From an uncultured Oscillospiraceae bacterium (GTDB taxonomy: Bacteria > Bacillota > Clostridia > Oscillospirales > Ruminococcaceae): a stretch of 64,000 bases of DNA. The notes under the pieces are model-generated. The model had not been told where the DNA came from. It did no database searches and saw only the letters and a list, made by a program, of their open reading frames with translations. Positions 41,848 through 51,117 of the stretch are shown here, in pieces. The translations under genes were made by a program, and so were the position numbers. The first letter of the stretch is position 1. The number at the start of each line of letters is the position of its first letter. Location: NCBI GenBank assembly GCA_934462925.1, contig CAKSIT010000015.1, forward strand, positions 1 through 64,000, given 5' to 3'.

Positions 41848-41874
41848 ACCCCCGCATTGTTGAAATGCGGGGGT
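41848..41874. terminator. Bidirectional terminator between ridA and the ABC gene
   Basis: ACCCCCGCATT/AATGCGGGGGT stem, with an A-run upstream and T-rich sequence downstream, serving two convergent genes. Confidence 0.8.
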
Positions 41875-41891
41875 CGTTCTATATATACCGA

Positions 41892-43649
41892 TTATACGTT
41901 CGCCTGACGGCTGTTGATAAGCTCCGCATAGAAGCCGTTTTTCGCCATAAGCTCGCTGTGCGTACCCTGCTCCACGATATGCCCCGACTTCATTACGAGA
42001 ATGCAGTCTGCCTCGCGTATCGTTGAGAGCCTGTGCGCTACGACAAAGCTTGTGCGCCCTTTCATCATGCGGTCGAACGCGCTTTGTATGCGCATTTCGG
42101 TGCGCGTGTCTATGCTCGAGGTAGCCTCGTCGAGTATCAGCATGGGCGGCAGGGAGAGCATTATTCTCGCAATGCTCAGCAGCTGCTTTTGCCCCTGCGA
42201 AAGGTCGCCGCCGTCGGTTATAACCGTGTCGTAGCCCTGCGGCAGGCGCTTTATGAAGCTGTGCGCGTGCGCCTGCTTGGCGGCTTCCACAATTTCCTCA
42301 AGCGTGGCGTCGGGCTTGCCGTAGGCTATGTTGTCGCGCACCGTACCCTTGAATATCCACGTTTCCTGCAAAACTATACCAAAGCTTGAGCGCAGGCTGC
42401 TGCGCTTAAGCTCCCTTATCGGCTCGCCGCTTACGCGTATCTCGCCGCCGCACACGTCGTAAAAGCGCATGAGCAGATTTATGAGCGTGGTTTTGCCGCA
42501 GCCCGTAGGCCCTACTATCGCAATGTGCTGGCCGCTCCTTACGGAAAGCGACAGCCCCTTGATAAGCGGCTTGTCGGGGACGTAGGAGAACGACACGTTG
42601 TCAAGCTCCACGCGGCCGTCGCAGTGGGCAAGGGTCTTGCCATTCTCGTCGGAAACCTCCGCAGGCTCGTCTATAAGCGCGAACACGCGTCCCGCGGAGG
42701 CAAGCGCGTTCTGAAGCTCCGTTACAACGCCCGAAATCTCGTTGAACGGCTTTGTGTACTGGTTTGCGTACTGCAAAAAGCAGGACAAATCGCCAACGGT
42801 AAACGCAATGTTGCCGCTCGCAATGCCCGCAGCCGTCTTAAGCGCGCCGAACACGCCAACGCCCGCGTACACAAGCGAGTTTACAAAGCGCGTGGACGGG
42901 TTTGTAAGAGCCGAGTAGAACTGCGCGCGCACGCCGCATACGTTCAGCCGCTCGTTTATCTCGCCGAACTCCTCCTCCGCGTGGCGCTCAAAGCCGAACG
43001 CCTTTACGAGCCGCTGCCCGCCGATATGCTCGTCGATATAGCCCGTAAGCTCGCCCTTAATGCGCGACTGCTCCTTAAACTTGTTGAAGCAGAGCTTTGA
43101 TATAACGGCAGCCACCGCGAACGAAAGGGGCGTTATACATACGACTACAAGCGTTATCTGCCAGTTAAGCGCCACCATAAAGCACAGCGTGCCTACAATC
43201 GTTACAACGCCCGTGAAAAGCTGCTGAAAGCCCTGCAGCAGGCCCTCGCTTACCGCGTCTACGTCGTTTACAACGCGCGAGATAACGTCGCCGTGCGCGT
43301 TTACGTCGATATAGGCGAGCGGCAGCTTCTGTATGCGCCTGAACGCGTCGGCGCGCAGGTCCTTTACGGTTTTGTGCGTGATGATGTTGGTGGTAAAGTA
43401 CATGAGCCATTGCAGCACCGCAACAACTGGTATCACAATCGCAATCGTCACGAGAATGGGGGTCATCCTTTCAAGGTCGGCAGAACCCTCGCCTATGCAG
43501 TCTACCGCCCTGCCTATAAGCACGGTTGTGTAAAGCGACAGCAGCACGCTTCCCGCTGCGCAGACAAGCGCCGCCGCGACAAGCCACAGCTGCGGCTTTA
43601 CGTATTTTAATATGCGCCCTAAAGCGCCCTTTTTGTTAGAAGCAGCCAT
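41892..43649 (-). CDS. Heterodimeric ABC exporter subunit (canonical ATPase)
   Basis: The ATG at 43649 (MAASNKKGALGRIL) follows GAGGG. The 585-aa half-transporter has six membrane helices (about 25-310), then Walker A GPTGCGKTTL, signature DLSQGQKQLL, Walker B MLILDEATSSID with its catalytic glutamate, and VVAHRLST. It follows its partner gene with only 4 bp between stop and start. The pair matches multidrug-type heterodimeric exporters of Firmicutes (BmrCD/LmrCD-like). The substrate is unknown. The signature reads LSQGQ rather than LSGGQ. Confidence 0.92.
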   Translation of the reverse strand: MAASNKKGALGRILKYVKPQLWLVAAALVCAAGSVLLSLYTTVLIGRAVDCIGEGSADLERMTPILVTIAIVIPVVAVLQWLMYFTTNIITHKTVKDLRADAFRRIQKLPLAYIDVNAHGDVISRVVNDVDAVSEGLLQGFQQLFTGVVTIVGTLCFMVALNWQITLVVVCITPLSFAVAAVISKLCFNKFKEQSRIKGELTGYIDEHIGGQRLVKAFGFERHAEEEFGEINERLNVCGVRAQFYSALTNPSTRFVNSLVYAGVGVFGALKTAAGIASGNIAFTVGDLSCFLQYANQYTKPFNEISGVVTELQNALASAGRVFALIDEPAEVSDENGKTLAHCDGRVELDNVSFSYVPDKPLIKGLSLSVRSGQHIAIVGPTGCGKTTLINLLMRFYDVCGGEIRVSGEPIRELKRSSLRSSFGIVLQETWIFKGTVRDNIAYGKPDATLEEIVEAAKQAHAHSFIKRLPQGYDTVITDGGDLSQGQKQLLSIARIMLSLPPMLILDEATSSIDTRTEMRIQSAFDRMMKGRTSFVVAHRLSTIREADCILVMKSGHIVEQGTHSELMAKNGFYAELINSRQANV

Positions 43650-43653
43650 CTCG

Positions 43654-45399
43654 TTATCCCTCGCTTTCCTGCTCAAGCAGCTCCTGCTCGGAATACTGCG
43701 TTGCGCATATTTCGTGGTACACCGCGCACTCCCGCAGAAGCTGCGCGTGCGTTCCCATGCCTACCGCGCGCCCGTCGTCAAGGCAGATGATAAGGTCTGC
43801 GTGGCGTATCGAGTTTGCGCGCTGCGACACGATAACTACCGTCATGTCGGTCTGCTCCTTTATCGCGCGGCGCAGGTTCGCGTCCGTTGCATAGTCGAGC
43901 GCGCTCGCGCTGTCGTCGAGTATAAGTATCTCGGGCGACTGCGCTATGGCGCGCGCTATCGTCAGGCGCTGCTTCTGCCCGCCCGAAAGGTTCTTGCCGC
44001 CCTGAAGAATGCGCGCGTCAAGCCCGCCGTCAAGCTTGTCGGTAAACTCCTTTGCCTGCGCGGTCGCGAGCGCCTTTTGTATCTGCTCGTCGGAGATATC
44101 GCTTCTGCCGAGCGTCATGTTTTCGCGCAGCGAGCCGCTCAGAAGCTCGGTTTTCTGCGGGACTACCGCAATGCGCCTGCGCAGCGTTTCGGTGGTGAAG
44201 CTCTTTACGTCCGCGCCGTTTACGCGTATCGCGCCGCCGTCCGCGTCGTAAAAGCGGCACAGCAGGTTTACAAGCGTTGTTTTGCCGGAACCCGTGCCGC
44301 CGATTATGCCGAGCGTCTGCCCTCTCTTAAGCGTAAACGAGATGTCCTCGAGCGAGTTTTCGCCGCCGTTATAGGAAAACGACACGCCCGAAAACTCCAC
44401 CGCAGGCGCGGACGCGTCCTCCGCGGGGTCGCTCTGCGCGCCGACTATGGACGGCTTCATGTCGAATACCTCGTTTATACGCGAGGCGGAAGCCGCAGCT
44501 TTCGTGAATATGCTGACAAGGTTCGCCACGACAACGAGCGCGAGCGAAATCTGCGTCATGTAATTTACAAGCGCTATTACCTTGCCCTGCGTAAGCCCGT
44601 CTACGTTCACCGAAATACCGCCGAGCCACACGATGAGGAGATACGCGACATTCACCACGATAAAGATTGCAGGGTTGAGCAGCGCGTTTATCCTGCCCGC
44701 CTTTACGGCGTACTTGCGGTATTCCTCCGCGGTGTCGTCAAAGCGCTGCGTTTCGTAGTCCCCGCGGGAAAACGCGCGCACCACGCGCACGCCCGAAAGG
44801 TTCTCGCGTGTAATGCGCGAAATGCCGTCCAGCGAGGTCTGCTGCTTTTTGAATAGCTTTACGGTTGCCGTCATTATCGGGTACATAACGCCCACTATCG
44901 CTATCATAGCGCCAACAAATATCAGCGCGAGCTTCGCGTCGATAGTGAACGCCATGATAGCCGCGCCCACAACGAGAAACGGCGCGCGCACCACAAGGCG
45001 GATAAGCATTGCGACAGCCGTCTGTATCTGGTTTACGTCGTTGGAAATGCGCGTTACAAGCGCGGGCGTGCCTATGCGGTCAATCTCCTTGTAGGAAAGC
45101 GAGTTTATGTGCGCGTACAGGTCTGCGCGGAGCTTTGTGCCAACGCCCTGCGAGGCTACCGAAGCCATGTACTGGCACACAAGCGTGGAGGACAGTCCGC
45201 ACACCGCAAGAACGACAAGAACAATACCCCTGCTTATGATGTAGTCCCTGTCGCCGTTTGCAATGCCCGTGTCGATTATCTGCGCCATTACAAGCGGCAC
45301 GATAAGCTCGAATATCGCCTCAACCAGCTTGCACGCAGGTCCTAGCGAAACGTGCAGCTTAAAGTCCTTTAAGTATCTTGCCAAACGAAGCAAAATCAA
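43654..45399 (-). CDS. Heterodimeric ABC exporter subunit (degenerate ATPase site)
   Basis: TTG start at 45399 with GGGGG upstream; another TTG two codons later is possible. The 581-aa protein has six membrane helices and an ATPase with Walker A GGTGSGKTTL, signature NLSGGQKQRL and Walker B ILILDDSASALD. The residue after Walker B is Asp, not the catalytic Glu, and the switch position reads VSQRANS rather than xxHRxx. In heterodimeric exporters one subunit carries just such a degenerate site, here paired with the canonical site of the next gene product. Confidence 0.92.
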   Translation of the reverse strand: MILLRLARYLKDFKLHVSLGPACKLVEAIFELIVPLVMAQIIDTGIANGDRDYIISRGIVLVVLAVCGLSSTLVCQYMASVASQGVGTKLRADLYAHINSLSYKEIDRIGTPALVTRISNDVNQIQTAVAMLIRLVVRAPFLVVGAAIMAFTIDAKLALIFVGAMIAIVGVMYPIMTATVKLFKKQQTSLDGISRITRENLSGVRVVRAFSRGDYETQRFDDTAEEYRKYAVKAGRINALLNPAIFIVVNVAYLLIVWLGGISVNVDGLTQGKVIALVNYMTQISLALVVVANLVSIFTKAAASASRINEVFDMKPSIVGAQSDPAEDASAPAVEFSGVSFSYNGGENSLEDISFTLKRGQTLGIIGGTGSGKTTLVNLLCRFYDADGGAIRVNGADVKSFTTETLRRRIAVVPQKTELLSGSLRENMTLGRSDISDEQIQKALATAQAKEFTDKLDGGLDARILQGGKNLSGGQKQRLTIARAIAQSPEILILDDSASALDYATDANLRRAIKEQTDMTVVIVSQRANSIRHADLIICLDDGRAVGMGTHAQLLRECAVYHEICATQYSEQELLEQESEG

Positions 45400-45537
45400 T
45401 ACCCCCAGTTTTTTAGTCGTACATGGTTATTATACTATTTTTCGCGCGCTTTGTAAAGATTATTAACAGGAAAACAAGCAGTTTTCTGTAAATTTTAACG
45501 CTTATTTTTATGCGGTTTTATAGCATAAAGCACAAAA

Positions 45538-45566
45538 AACCGCCTGCGCTTATTCCGCAGGCGGTT
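45538..45566. terminator. Stem-loop at the low-coordinate edge of family A copy 4
   Basis: AACCGCCTGCG/CGCAGGCGGTT stem. It has the same arms as the hairpin at 45757-45781 but a different loop. The intergenic interval 45400-45789 contains otherwise only family A copy 4. Confidence 0.6.
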
Positions 45567-45754
45567 CAGCTTGTCGAAAAAGTCCATCTTGCCCGCGTAT
45601 GCGGGCTTTGAAATCATTTTTTGCCTCGGGCTTCCCGAGGCAAAAAACTCTTTTATCCGCACAAGTGTGCGGTTTGGCGGCAAGCCGTCAAACCGTGCGC
45701 GCAGTGCGGATGTTTCGGCGGAAAACCCCCGTATGGGGGTTTTTCGACGGTCTC
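45567..45754 (-). repeat. Family A hairpin-chain element, copy 4 (188 bp)
   Basis: Reverse orientation, with both ends present (CAGCTTGTCGAAAAA and TTTTTCGACGGTCTC). It is shorter than copy 2 because the middle hairpins are replaced by one GGTTTGACGGC/GCCGCCAAACC-like hairpin. It sits between two hairpins that have the same stem. Confidence 0.88.
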
Positions 45755-45756
45755 AA

Positions 45757-45781
45757 ACCGCCTGCGGAAAGCCGCAGGCGG
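45757..45781 (-). terminator. Stem-loop downstream of the M23 peptidase gene
   Basis: ACCGCCTGCGG/CCGCAGGCGGT stem after the stop at 45790. The family A end follows where a T-run would be expected. Confidence 0.65.
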
Positions 45782-45789
45782 TATTGCTT

Positions 45790-47127
45790 TTAGTCAATGT
45801 ATTCGTAAGCGTAGCCAAGCGGGTCGGTAGCCGTACCGTCAACGCGCACCTCGAAGTGCAGGTGGTTGCCCGTAGACCAGCCCGTCGTGCCGACGTAGCC
45901 TATAACGTCGCCCTTGTTTACAACCTGACCCTCGTAAACGGTCGTGGCGCTGCAGTGCGCGTAAAGCGTGGAAATGCCCGCGCCGTGGTCGATAACGACA
46001 TAGTTGCCGTAGCCGCCGTGCCATGCGCCGTCGTTGTACGCCGTAATTACCGTACCCGACTGCGCCGCGTAGATATTCTGCCCGCCTATGCCCGCGTTGC
46101 CAACGTCTATGCCGTAGTGGTTGCGGTATTTGCCGTTAAGATAATCCGGACCGAAATAGGTCGTTAACATCTGGAATCTGCTGTCAAGCGGCCACCTGAA
46201 CCCGTCGGTGGAATACACCGTCTGTCCCGAGTTTTCAGCCTGCTTTTTGCGCACGAGCGCTTCTATCTCGCGGTTGGCTTCTTCTATAAGCTCGTCCGTG
46301 GCGCTCTTGGCGTACTCGAGCGAAGCCACCCTGTTCAGCAGCGAATCGTTCGCGGCGGATACGTTGTAGAGGTTGGTGTACTTGTCCTGCTGGTCGGTCT
46401 CAAGCTTTGCCTTTTCGCTCTCGAACGACGCCTTTTCCTCCTCAAGCTTAGTTCTGGCGTTTTCGAGGTCCTTCTTGTCGTTTTCGAGGTCTGCTATCTC
46501 ATTGTTAAGGTCGCTTATCATGTTCTCCTGCGACTTTATGTTGGCGAGAAGCGTCTGCATGAACTCCATGTTCTGCCCCGAAATATTGCGTATAACGTCG
46601 CTGTACACAAAGAAGTTGTACCAGTCGTCCGAGCCGCTTAAAAGCGGTATCGTGTCGGACGTATCGTTCATGTACAGCACGCGCGCGAGCTTTGAGAACT
46701 TTGCAAGGTTGTCGTCGTTTTCGGCGCTAAGCTCCTCTATTTCAAGGCGCTTTTTTCGTATTTCTTCTTCCTTGTCGGCTATGTCCTGCTCTACCTTTGC
46801 TATCTCCTCGCCCTTTTTGTCTATGTCGGCCTGCTTCATGTCGATAAGCTGGTTCTGGGAGATTATCTCGGACTTCACGCTGTCTATCTGCGCGGCGATG
46901 AGCGATATCATCTGCTCGTTTTCGTTGATGTCGCCGTTGTAGCCGTCTATCTCAGCCTGCCGCGCGTCGTTCTCTTTCTGCATCTTTTCGATTTCGGCTT
47001 CCTTCTGCGCTATCTGCGAGTCGTAATCCGTACCGGAAGTCCCCGAAACCGCCATGCCCCCCACGAGTACGGCCGCCGTGCAAATCACAGCCGCTGCCGC
47101 CCTGTGGAACGCCTTATTTTTCCCCAT
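45790..47127 (-). CDS. M23 family peptidoglycan hydrolase with coiled coil (EnvC/PcsB-like)
   Basis: The 445-aa protein has a signal-anchor at 1-30 and a long coiled coil to about residue 300 (repeats of KEAEIEKMQKENDARQ type). A LytM/M23 domain at the end has the zinc ligands HYGIDVG and HLHFEVR and the intervening GNYVVIDHG, STLYAHCS segments. All metal and catalytic histidines are present, so it should be an active endopeptidase rather than a pure activator. The coiled coil suggests control by a membrane complex such as FtsEX during division. No ftsEX genes are nearby. Confidence 0.92.
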   Translation of the reverse strand: MGKNKAFHRAAAAVICTAAVLVGGMAVSGTSGTDYDSQIAQKEAEIEKMQKENDARQAEIDGYNGDINENEQMISLIAAQIDSVKSEIISQNQLIDMKQADIDKKGEEIAKVEQDIADKEEEIRKKRLEIEELSAENDDNLAKFSKLARVLYMNDTSDTIPLLSGSDDWYNFFVYSDVIRNISGQNMEFMQTLLANIKSQENMISDLNNEIADLENDKKDLENARTKLEEEKASFESEKAKLETDQQDKYTNLYNVSAANDSLLNRVASLEYAKSATDELIEEANREIEALVRKKQAENSGQTVYSTDGFRWPLDSRFQMLTTYFGPDYLNGKYRNHYGIDVGNAGIGGQNIYAAQSGTVITAYNDGAWHGGYGNYVVIDHGAGISTLYAHCSATTVYEGQVVNKGDVIGYVGTTGWSTGNHLHFEVRVDGTATDPLGYAYEYID

Positions 47128-47286
47128 GTATGTATCACCCTTTGTAAACGCTCTTTATCTGTCTGCGGAAAATTCCGCATTTACCATACATCATCATTAT
47201 ACAATACCCTGCCGCAAAAATCAACCGTCTGCGCCGTGTTTTTACGTATTTTTCACATTTCGGCAGGATTTTTGTTGATTTCGACC

Positions 47287-47315
47287 AAAGCCCCCTGCAT
47301 TGAGCAAGGGGCTTT
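47287..47315 (-). terminator. Terminator-like hairpin after the chemoreceptor gene
   Basis: AAAGCCCC/GGGGCTTT stem about 20 bp beyond the stop at 47336, with a short T-run. Confidence 0.6.
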
Positions 47316-47335
47316 ACTCTCGTATGACGGGTGTT

Positions 47336-48835
47336 TTACTGCGACGCGCCCGTGCTTATTTCAAGCAGGCTGTCGGATATGCCCGAAACCTCCGCGAACG
47401 CGCGCTCCATGCGCTCCACAAGCTCTTTCTGGCGGTCTATGGCGCTGCGGATAGCGCGCACCTGCTCCATGGAGTCCTTTGCTACGCCCTCCATGCCCGC
47501 CGCGGAATCCGCTACCTTTGCCTGACAGCCCGCGCTCTCCTTTATGTTCTTTTGCGTTGCAAGCATGGTTTCGTTGGAGCGCGACTGAAGCTCCAGCATT
47601 TCGCGCGCTTCGCTTTGCGCTAGGTTTATTTCGCCTATGCCCTCGGCTACTTTCTTCTCGTTGCGCGCCGCGGCTTCGCGGGTCTGCTTCATGCTCTCGC
47701 TCATACGGTCTATCTGCTCGGAAATGCTCTGCGTTGCGCGGCGGCTTCCCGCTGCAAGCGTTCTCACCTGTGAAGCCACCACCGCGAAGCCCCTGCCGTG
47801 TTCGCCCGCGCGCGCAGCTTCTATCGAAGCGTTCAGCGCAAGAATGTGGGTCTGCTCGGCTATGTCGTCGATTGTCCCCGAAAACTGCGCTATCTCGCGC
47901 ACGCACTCGCCAAGGCTGTCTATCCTGCCGCGTATCTCGCGGCCCGAGCTGCCTATCTGCTCCATAGCGCCCGCAGCGCGCTCCATTATATCTATGTAGC
48001 CGCGGCTTTTGCTGTAGGACTGCTCGGCTATGCCCGCCATGCTCTCCGTCTGGGTAAGCACCTCGCTCATAAGCCTGTCCATGCTGCTTATGTCGGCGCT
48101 TGTCGCCCTTACGTGTTCAAGCGTGTTTTCGCACCCGCGCATGGTCTGCTGCGCCTCGTCCTCGATACGGCGGTTGTTTGCCGAGGTGTCCTGTATAGCG
48201 CCGCTCAGGTTTGAGATAAGCCCCGAGAGCTTCTCAGAAGCCGCGCCGCAGTTGTCCAGTATCGTCTTTACGCGCTCGGAGCTGTGCAGGTTCAGCAAAA
48301 GCTTTCTCGCCCTGCCCGCAAGCGCTATGAACACCGCCGACATCGCCGCGTACTCCATTGTATACCCCAGCGTGTAGGCTATGAACCAACTCACGCGGGT
48401 GCGGTCGCCAAGGTCCGCCGAACCCGAGCGAAACCACACCGCAATTACCATTGCCACAAACCCTATCGCAGCCGCAAGCGACGTGAATTTCCTGTCGAAA
48501 TACAGGCAGCTTAGCGCAAGCGCCAGCAGGTACGTCATGTAAATGCCGACGTGCGCGTTGCTCGCCATAAGCGCAATTACCACAGCCACCGCTATAATGC
48601 TGTAATATTTGATGAAGCCCGACGGTACTTTAAGCTTATAAAGCACCATGGGCGACACCGTGCAGAGCGCCCCTATCGGCGTCAGCACCATAAGCTCGGA
48701 TATCGTTATCTTGAATATCCCGAGTCCCGACATCAGAAAAAATACGGGGAACACAAGCGTTATTCCCAACAGCACCCTGCACATCAGGCGGCTTACCTCC
48801 GCCTCGTTCTTTTTGAAAAAATCCTCGTTGCTCAT
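47336..48835 (-). CDS. Methyl-accepting chemotaxis protein without extracellular sensor
   Basis: The 499-aa protein starts with AAGGAGA upstream. The first 200 residues form about six membrane helices with very short loops. The rest is the cytoplasmic signalling coiled coil with the tip [25 protein letters not shown] (key part [18 protein letters not shown]) and [10 protein letters not shown]. With no extracellular ligand domain, it probably senses through the membrane region or couples to another protein. No other chemotaxis genes are in the window. MITE family C copy 2 begins 56 bp upstream of the start. Confidence 0.93.
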   Translation of the reverse strand: MSNEDFFKKNEAEVSRLMCRVLLGITLVFPVFFLMSGLGIFKITISELMVLTPIGALCTVSPMVLYKLKVPSGFIKYYSIIAVAVVIALMASNAHVGIYMTYLLALALSCLYFDRKFTSLAAAIGFVAMVIAVWFRSGSADLGDRTRVSWFIAYTLGYTMEYAAMSAVFIALAGRARKLLLNLHSSERVKTILDNCGAASEKLSGLISNLSGAIQDTSANNRRIEDEAQQTMRGCENTLEHVRATSADISSMDRLMSEVLTQTESMAGIAEQSYSKSRGYIDIMERAAGAMEQIGSSGREIRGRIDSLGECVREIAQFSGTIDDIAEQTHILALNASIEAARAGEHGRGFAVVASQVRTLAAGSRRATQSISEQIDRMSESMKQTREAAARNEKKVAEGIGEINLAQSEAREMLELQSRSNETMLATQKNIKESAGCQAKVADSAAGMEGVAKDSMEQVRAIRSAIDRQKELVERMERAFAEVSGISDSLLEISTGASQ

Positions 48836-48890
48836 GTCATTCTCCTTTTTGCGGAGGGCGTCCCCCCTGCGGCATTATACGCCTTTTTAT

Positions 48891-49120
48891 GGGAACATCT
48901 AAAAACCGGTTTGAAAAGGGAAAATGGGTAGAGTGTACCGAATGCGAGGAAAGCCGACGAAGTAAGGCTGTATGCCTTACGAGGAGGTGCAACACGATGT
49001 TGCGAAGCGAAATAACCGAGTGACGGCATGGACGCCGTCACATCAGAAATTTCGCTTGTTGACAGAAGCAGGCGGTGCGCTATACACATTTTCACTCAAA
49101 CAAGGGTTTTAGAGGTGACC
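48891..49120 (+). repeat. MITE-like family C, copy 2 (230 bp)
   Basis: It has the same ends as copy 1 and is flanked by TTAT at 48887-48890 and 49121-49124. It carries about 75 extra bases forming nested hairpins (AGCGAAAT/ATTTCGCT around GTGACGGC/GCCGTCAC). The stem-loop GTAAGGCTGTATGCCTTAC is at 48962-48980. Confidence 0.88.
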
Positions 49121-49226
49121 TTATGACATTATAGCATGATTCGTGGGTTCTGTCAATATGCAACTTGTGTTATGCTACAAAAGTTTTGCAACTGTCTGAA
49201 TTTTTCCGACTGCACTGCGTAAGCCC

Positions 49227-50210
49227 TTAACCGCGCCTTACTTCGTTAGGCAGCGGGGCTTTGGCGAAAAACGCGTCGAGATTCGCAAGCGTTTCCTCGG
49301 CGATGTTGTGCATCGCCTCCTCCGTAAAGAACGCCTGATGCGACGTGATTATGACATTCGGGCGGTTTACAAGCACGGACAGCACCTCGTCGGTCACTAT
49401 CCTGTCGGAGTTGTCCTCGAAGAAAAGCCCGCTCTCCTCCTCGTACACGTCCAGCGCCGCGCCGCCTATGCGCTTTTCGTTGAGCGCGCGCAGCAGCGCC
49501 TCGCTGTCTATAAGCCGCCCGCGCGATGTGTTGACGATAAGCGCGCCGCGCTTCATAAGCGAAATTGCCTTGTCGTTTATGATGTAGCGCGTGCCGTCTG
49601 TAAGCGGGCAATGCAGCGAGATTACGTCCGCGCGGCTGAAAAGCTCCTCGCGCGATACGTACTCAATGCCGCTGTCCTGCACGGGGTAGGGGTCGTGCGC
49701 TATAACGTTCATGCCAAAGCCGCGGCAGATGTCTATAAACACCCTGCCTATCCTGCCCGTGCCGACAACGCCCGCCGTCTTGCCGTGCATATCGAACCCC
49801 ATAAGCCCCACAAGGCTGAAATTAAAGTCGCGCGTGCGGATATAGGCGCGCGGTATCCTGCGGTTGAGCGCCAGCAGCAGCCCCATGGCGTGTTCAGCCA
49901 CGGCGTAGGGCGAATACGCGGGTACGCGCAGCACCGTTATTCCCCGCTCGTTCGCGGCTGCGACGTCCACGTTGTTATAGCCCGCGCACCGCAGCGCTAT
50001 CACGCGCACGCCCTGCTTTGCGAGAATATCAAGCGTGCGCGCGTTGATATTGTCGTTTACGAACGCGCACACAGCGCTGCTGCCTGCGGTAAGCACGGCG
50101 TTTTCGGGGCGCAGCCTGCCGTCAAAATAGCGTATCTCATAATTCTTGTTAAGCCTGTCGAACCACTCGCGGTCATAGGGCTTCGTGTCAAAAAATGCAA
50201 CAGATTCCAT
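49227..50210 (-). CDS. D-lactate dehydrogenase-like D-2-hydroxyacid dehydrogenase
   Basis: The 327-aa protein has the NAD-binding motif VVGTGRIGRVF, the ALRCAGYNNVDVAAA segment, the catalytic Arg in NTSRGRLID, Glu in DVYEEESG and His in ITSHQAFFT. The overall length and the YNNVD and SHQAF forms point to the D-lactate dehydrogenase branch, which reduces pyruvate to D-lactate with NADH. GGAGAAG precedes the ATG. The gene stands alone. Confidence 0.9.
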   Translation of the reverse strand: MESVAFFDTKPYDREWFDRLNKNYEIRYFDGRLRPENAVLTAGSSAVCAFVNDNINARTLDILAKQGVRVIALRCAGYNNVDVAAANERGITVLRVPAYSPYAVAEHAMGLLLALNRRIPRAYIRTRDFNFSLVGLMGFDMHGKTAGVVGTGRIGRVFIDICRGFGMNVIAHDPYPVQDSGIEYVSREELFSRADVISLHCPLTDGTRYIINDKAISLMKRGALIVNTSRGRLIDSEALLRALNEKRIGGAALDVYEEESGLFFEDNSDRIVTDEVLSVLVNRPNVIITSHQAFFTEEAMHNIAEETLANLDAFFAKAPLPNEVRRG

Positions 50211-50271
50211 GCCGCTTCTCCTTTCCGTTTGGAATAGTGTTAGCGACAGAACGCAAATTATCCGCGCGCGG

Positions 50272-50802
50272 TCAAAATTCTATGCCGCGCCTTGCCTGCT
50301 GCCCGCGCTCGTACGGGTGGCGCACGCAGGCTATCTCGCTTATATAGTCCGCCCCGTCAAGGAACGCCTGCGCGGGGTCGCGCCCCGTTACAACCACCTC
50401 GCACGCGCAATCCCTGCGCGCGTCAATTACGCGCTGCGCAAGCCGCCTGTCAAGCAGCCCCTCGTTATACGCCGCCGCAAGCTCGTCCAGAACAAGCAGC
50501 CCGCCGCCCTGCATAAAATCGAGCGCGCCGCGCAACAGCCCGTCGTGTTCGCGCGTTAGCTGCTGCCGCTCGCTTTCGGTGAGCTGCCATGTAAAGCCGT
50601 AATGCCCGCATACCGCCGCCGTTGTCACGCCAAGGCGCTTAAGCGCGCTTATCTCGCTGCTTGCGCCGTCCTTAAGAAACTGCGCGATATGCACGCGAAA
50701 GCCCGCGCCAGCCGCGCGCAGCGCCATTCCCATTGCGGCGGAGGTTTTGCCCTTTCCGCTGCCGCAGATAACGTGCAGGCAGCCTAAATTCTCGTTTTCC
50801 AT
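50272..50802 (-). CDS. cobO: Cob(I)alamin / corrinoid adenosyltransferase (CobO/CobA type)
   Basis: The ATG at 50802 follows AAGGAGA. The 176-aa protein has the modified P-loop HVICGSGKGKTSAAMG and the motifs FTWQLTESERQ and LLVLDELAAAYNEGLL typical of CobA/CobO, which adenosylates corrinoids using ATP. There is no cobalamin biosynthesis cluster nearby, so a salvage role is likely. MITE family B copy A starts 15 bp before the start codon, so the leader RNA of this gene must consist largely of that element, or its promoter lies within or beyond it. Confidence 0.93.
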   Translation of the reverse strand: MENENLGCLHVICGSGKGKTSAAMGMALRAAGAGFRVHIAQFLKDGASSEISALKRLGVTTAAVCGHYGFTWQLTESERQQLTREHDGLLRGALDFMQGGGLLVLDELAAAYNEGLLDRRLAQRVIDARRDCACEVVVTGRDPAQAFLDGADYISEIACVRHPYERGQQARRGIEF

Positions 50803-50816
50803 ATGTTCTCCTTTAG

Positions 50817-51046
50817 GGCAACACTGCACAATTAACGGCTAACGCCTTTTTCACACGCTTGCTTGCATATTTTAGTTTGGCGCAAAATATAACATAATTA
50901 CTTAACAGATTTGTTCCGTGTTGCGCCAAACTTGCATATTGCACAATTCGTCCTAGCAAGGCATACAGCCTTGCGTCGTCCTCATTGTACAATCTGACGA
51001 AAAATCTGACGGCGCAATCGTATGAAAATAATTATGCGGTGTTGCC
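50817..51046 (-). repeat. MITE-like family B, copy A (230 bp)
   Basis: Terminal inverted repeats GGCAACACTGCACAATTA and the complement of TAATTATGCGGTGTTGCC are flanked by TTAG at 50813-50816 and 51047-51050. It differs from copies B and C by an extra segment that is itself an inverted repeat with 12-bp arms (AGTTTGGCGCAA, 50874-50932). The stem-loop is at 50956-50974. Confidence 0.9.
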
Positions 51047-51117
51047 TTAGAAAAAAGGGCGACTGCGCGCCGCCCCATGATATTCTTATTATAGCGCTTT
51101 TGCAGGTGCTTGTCAAC

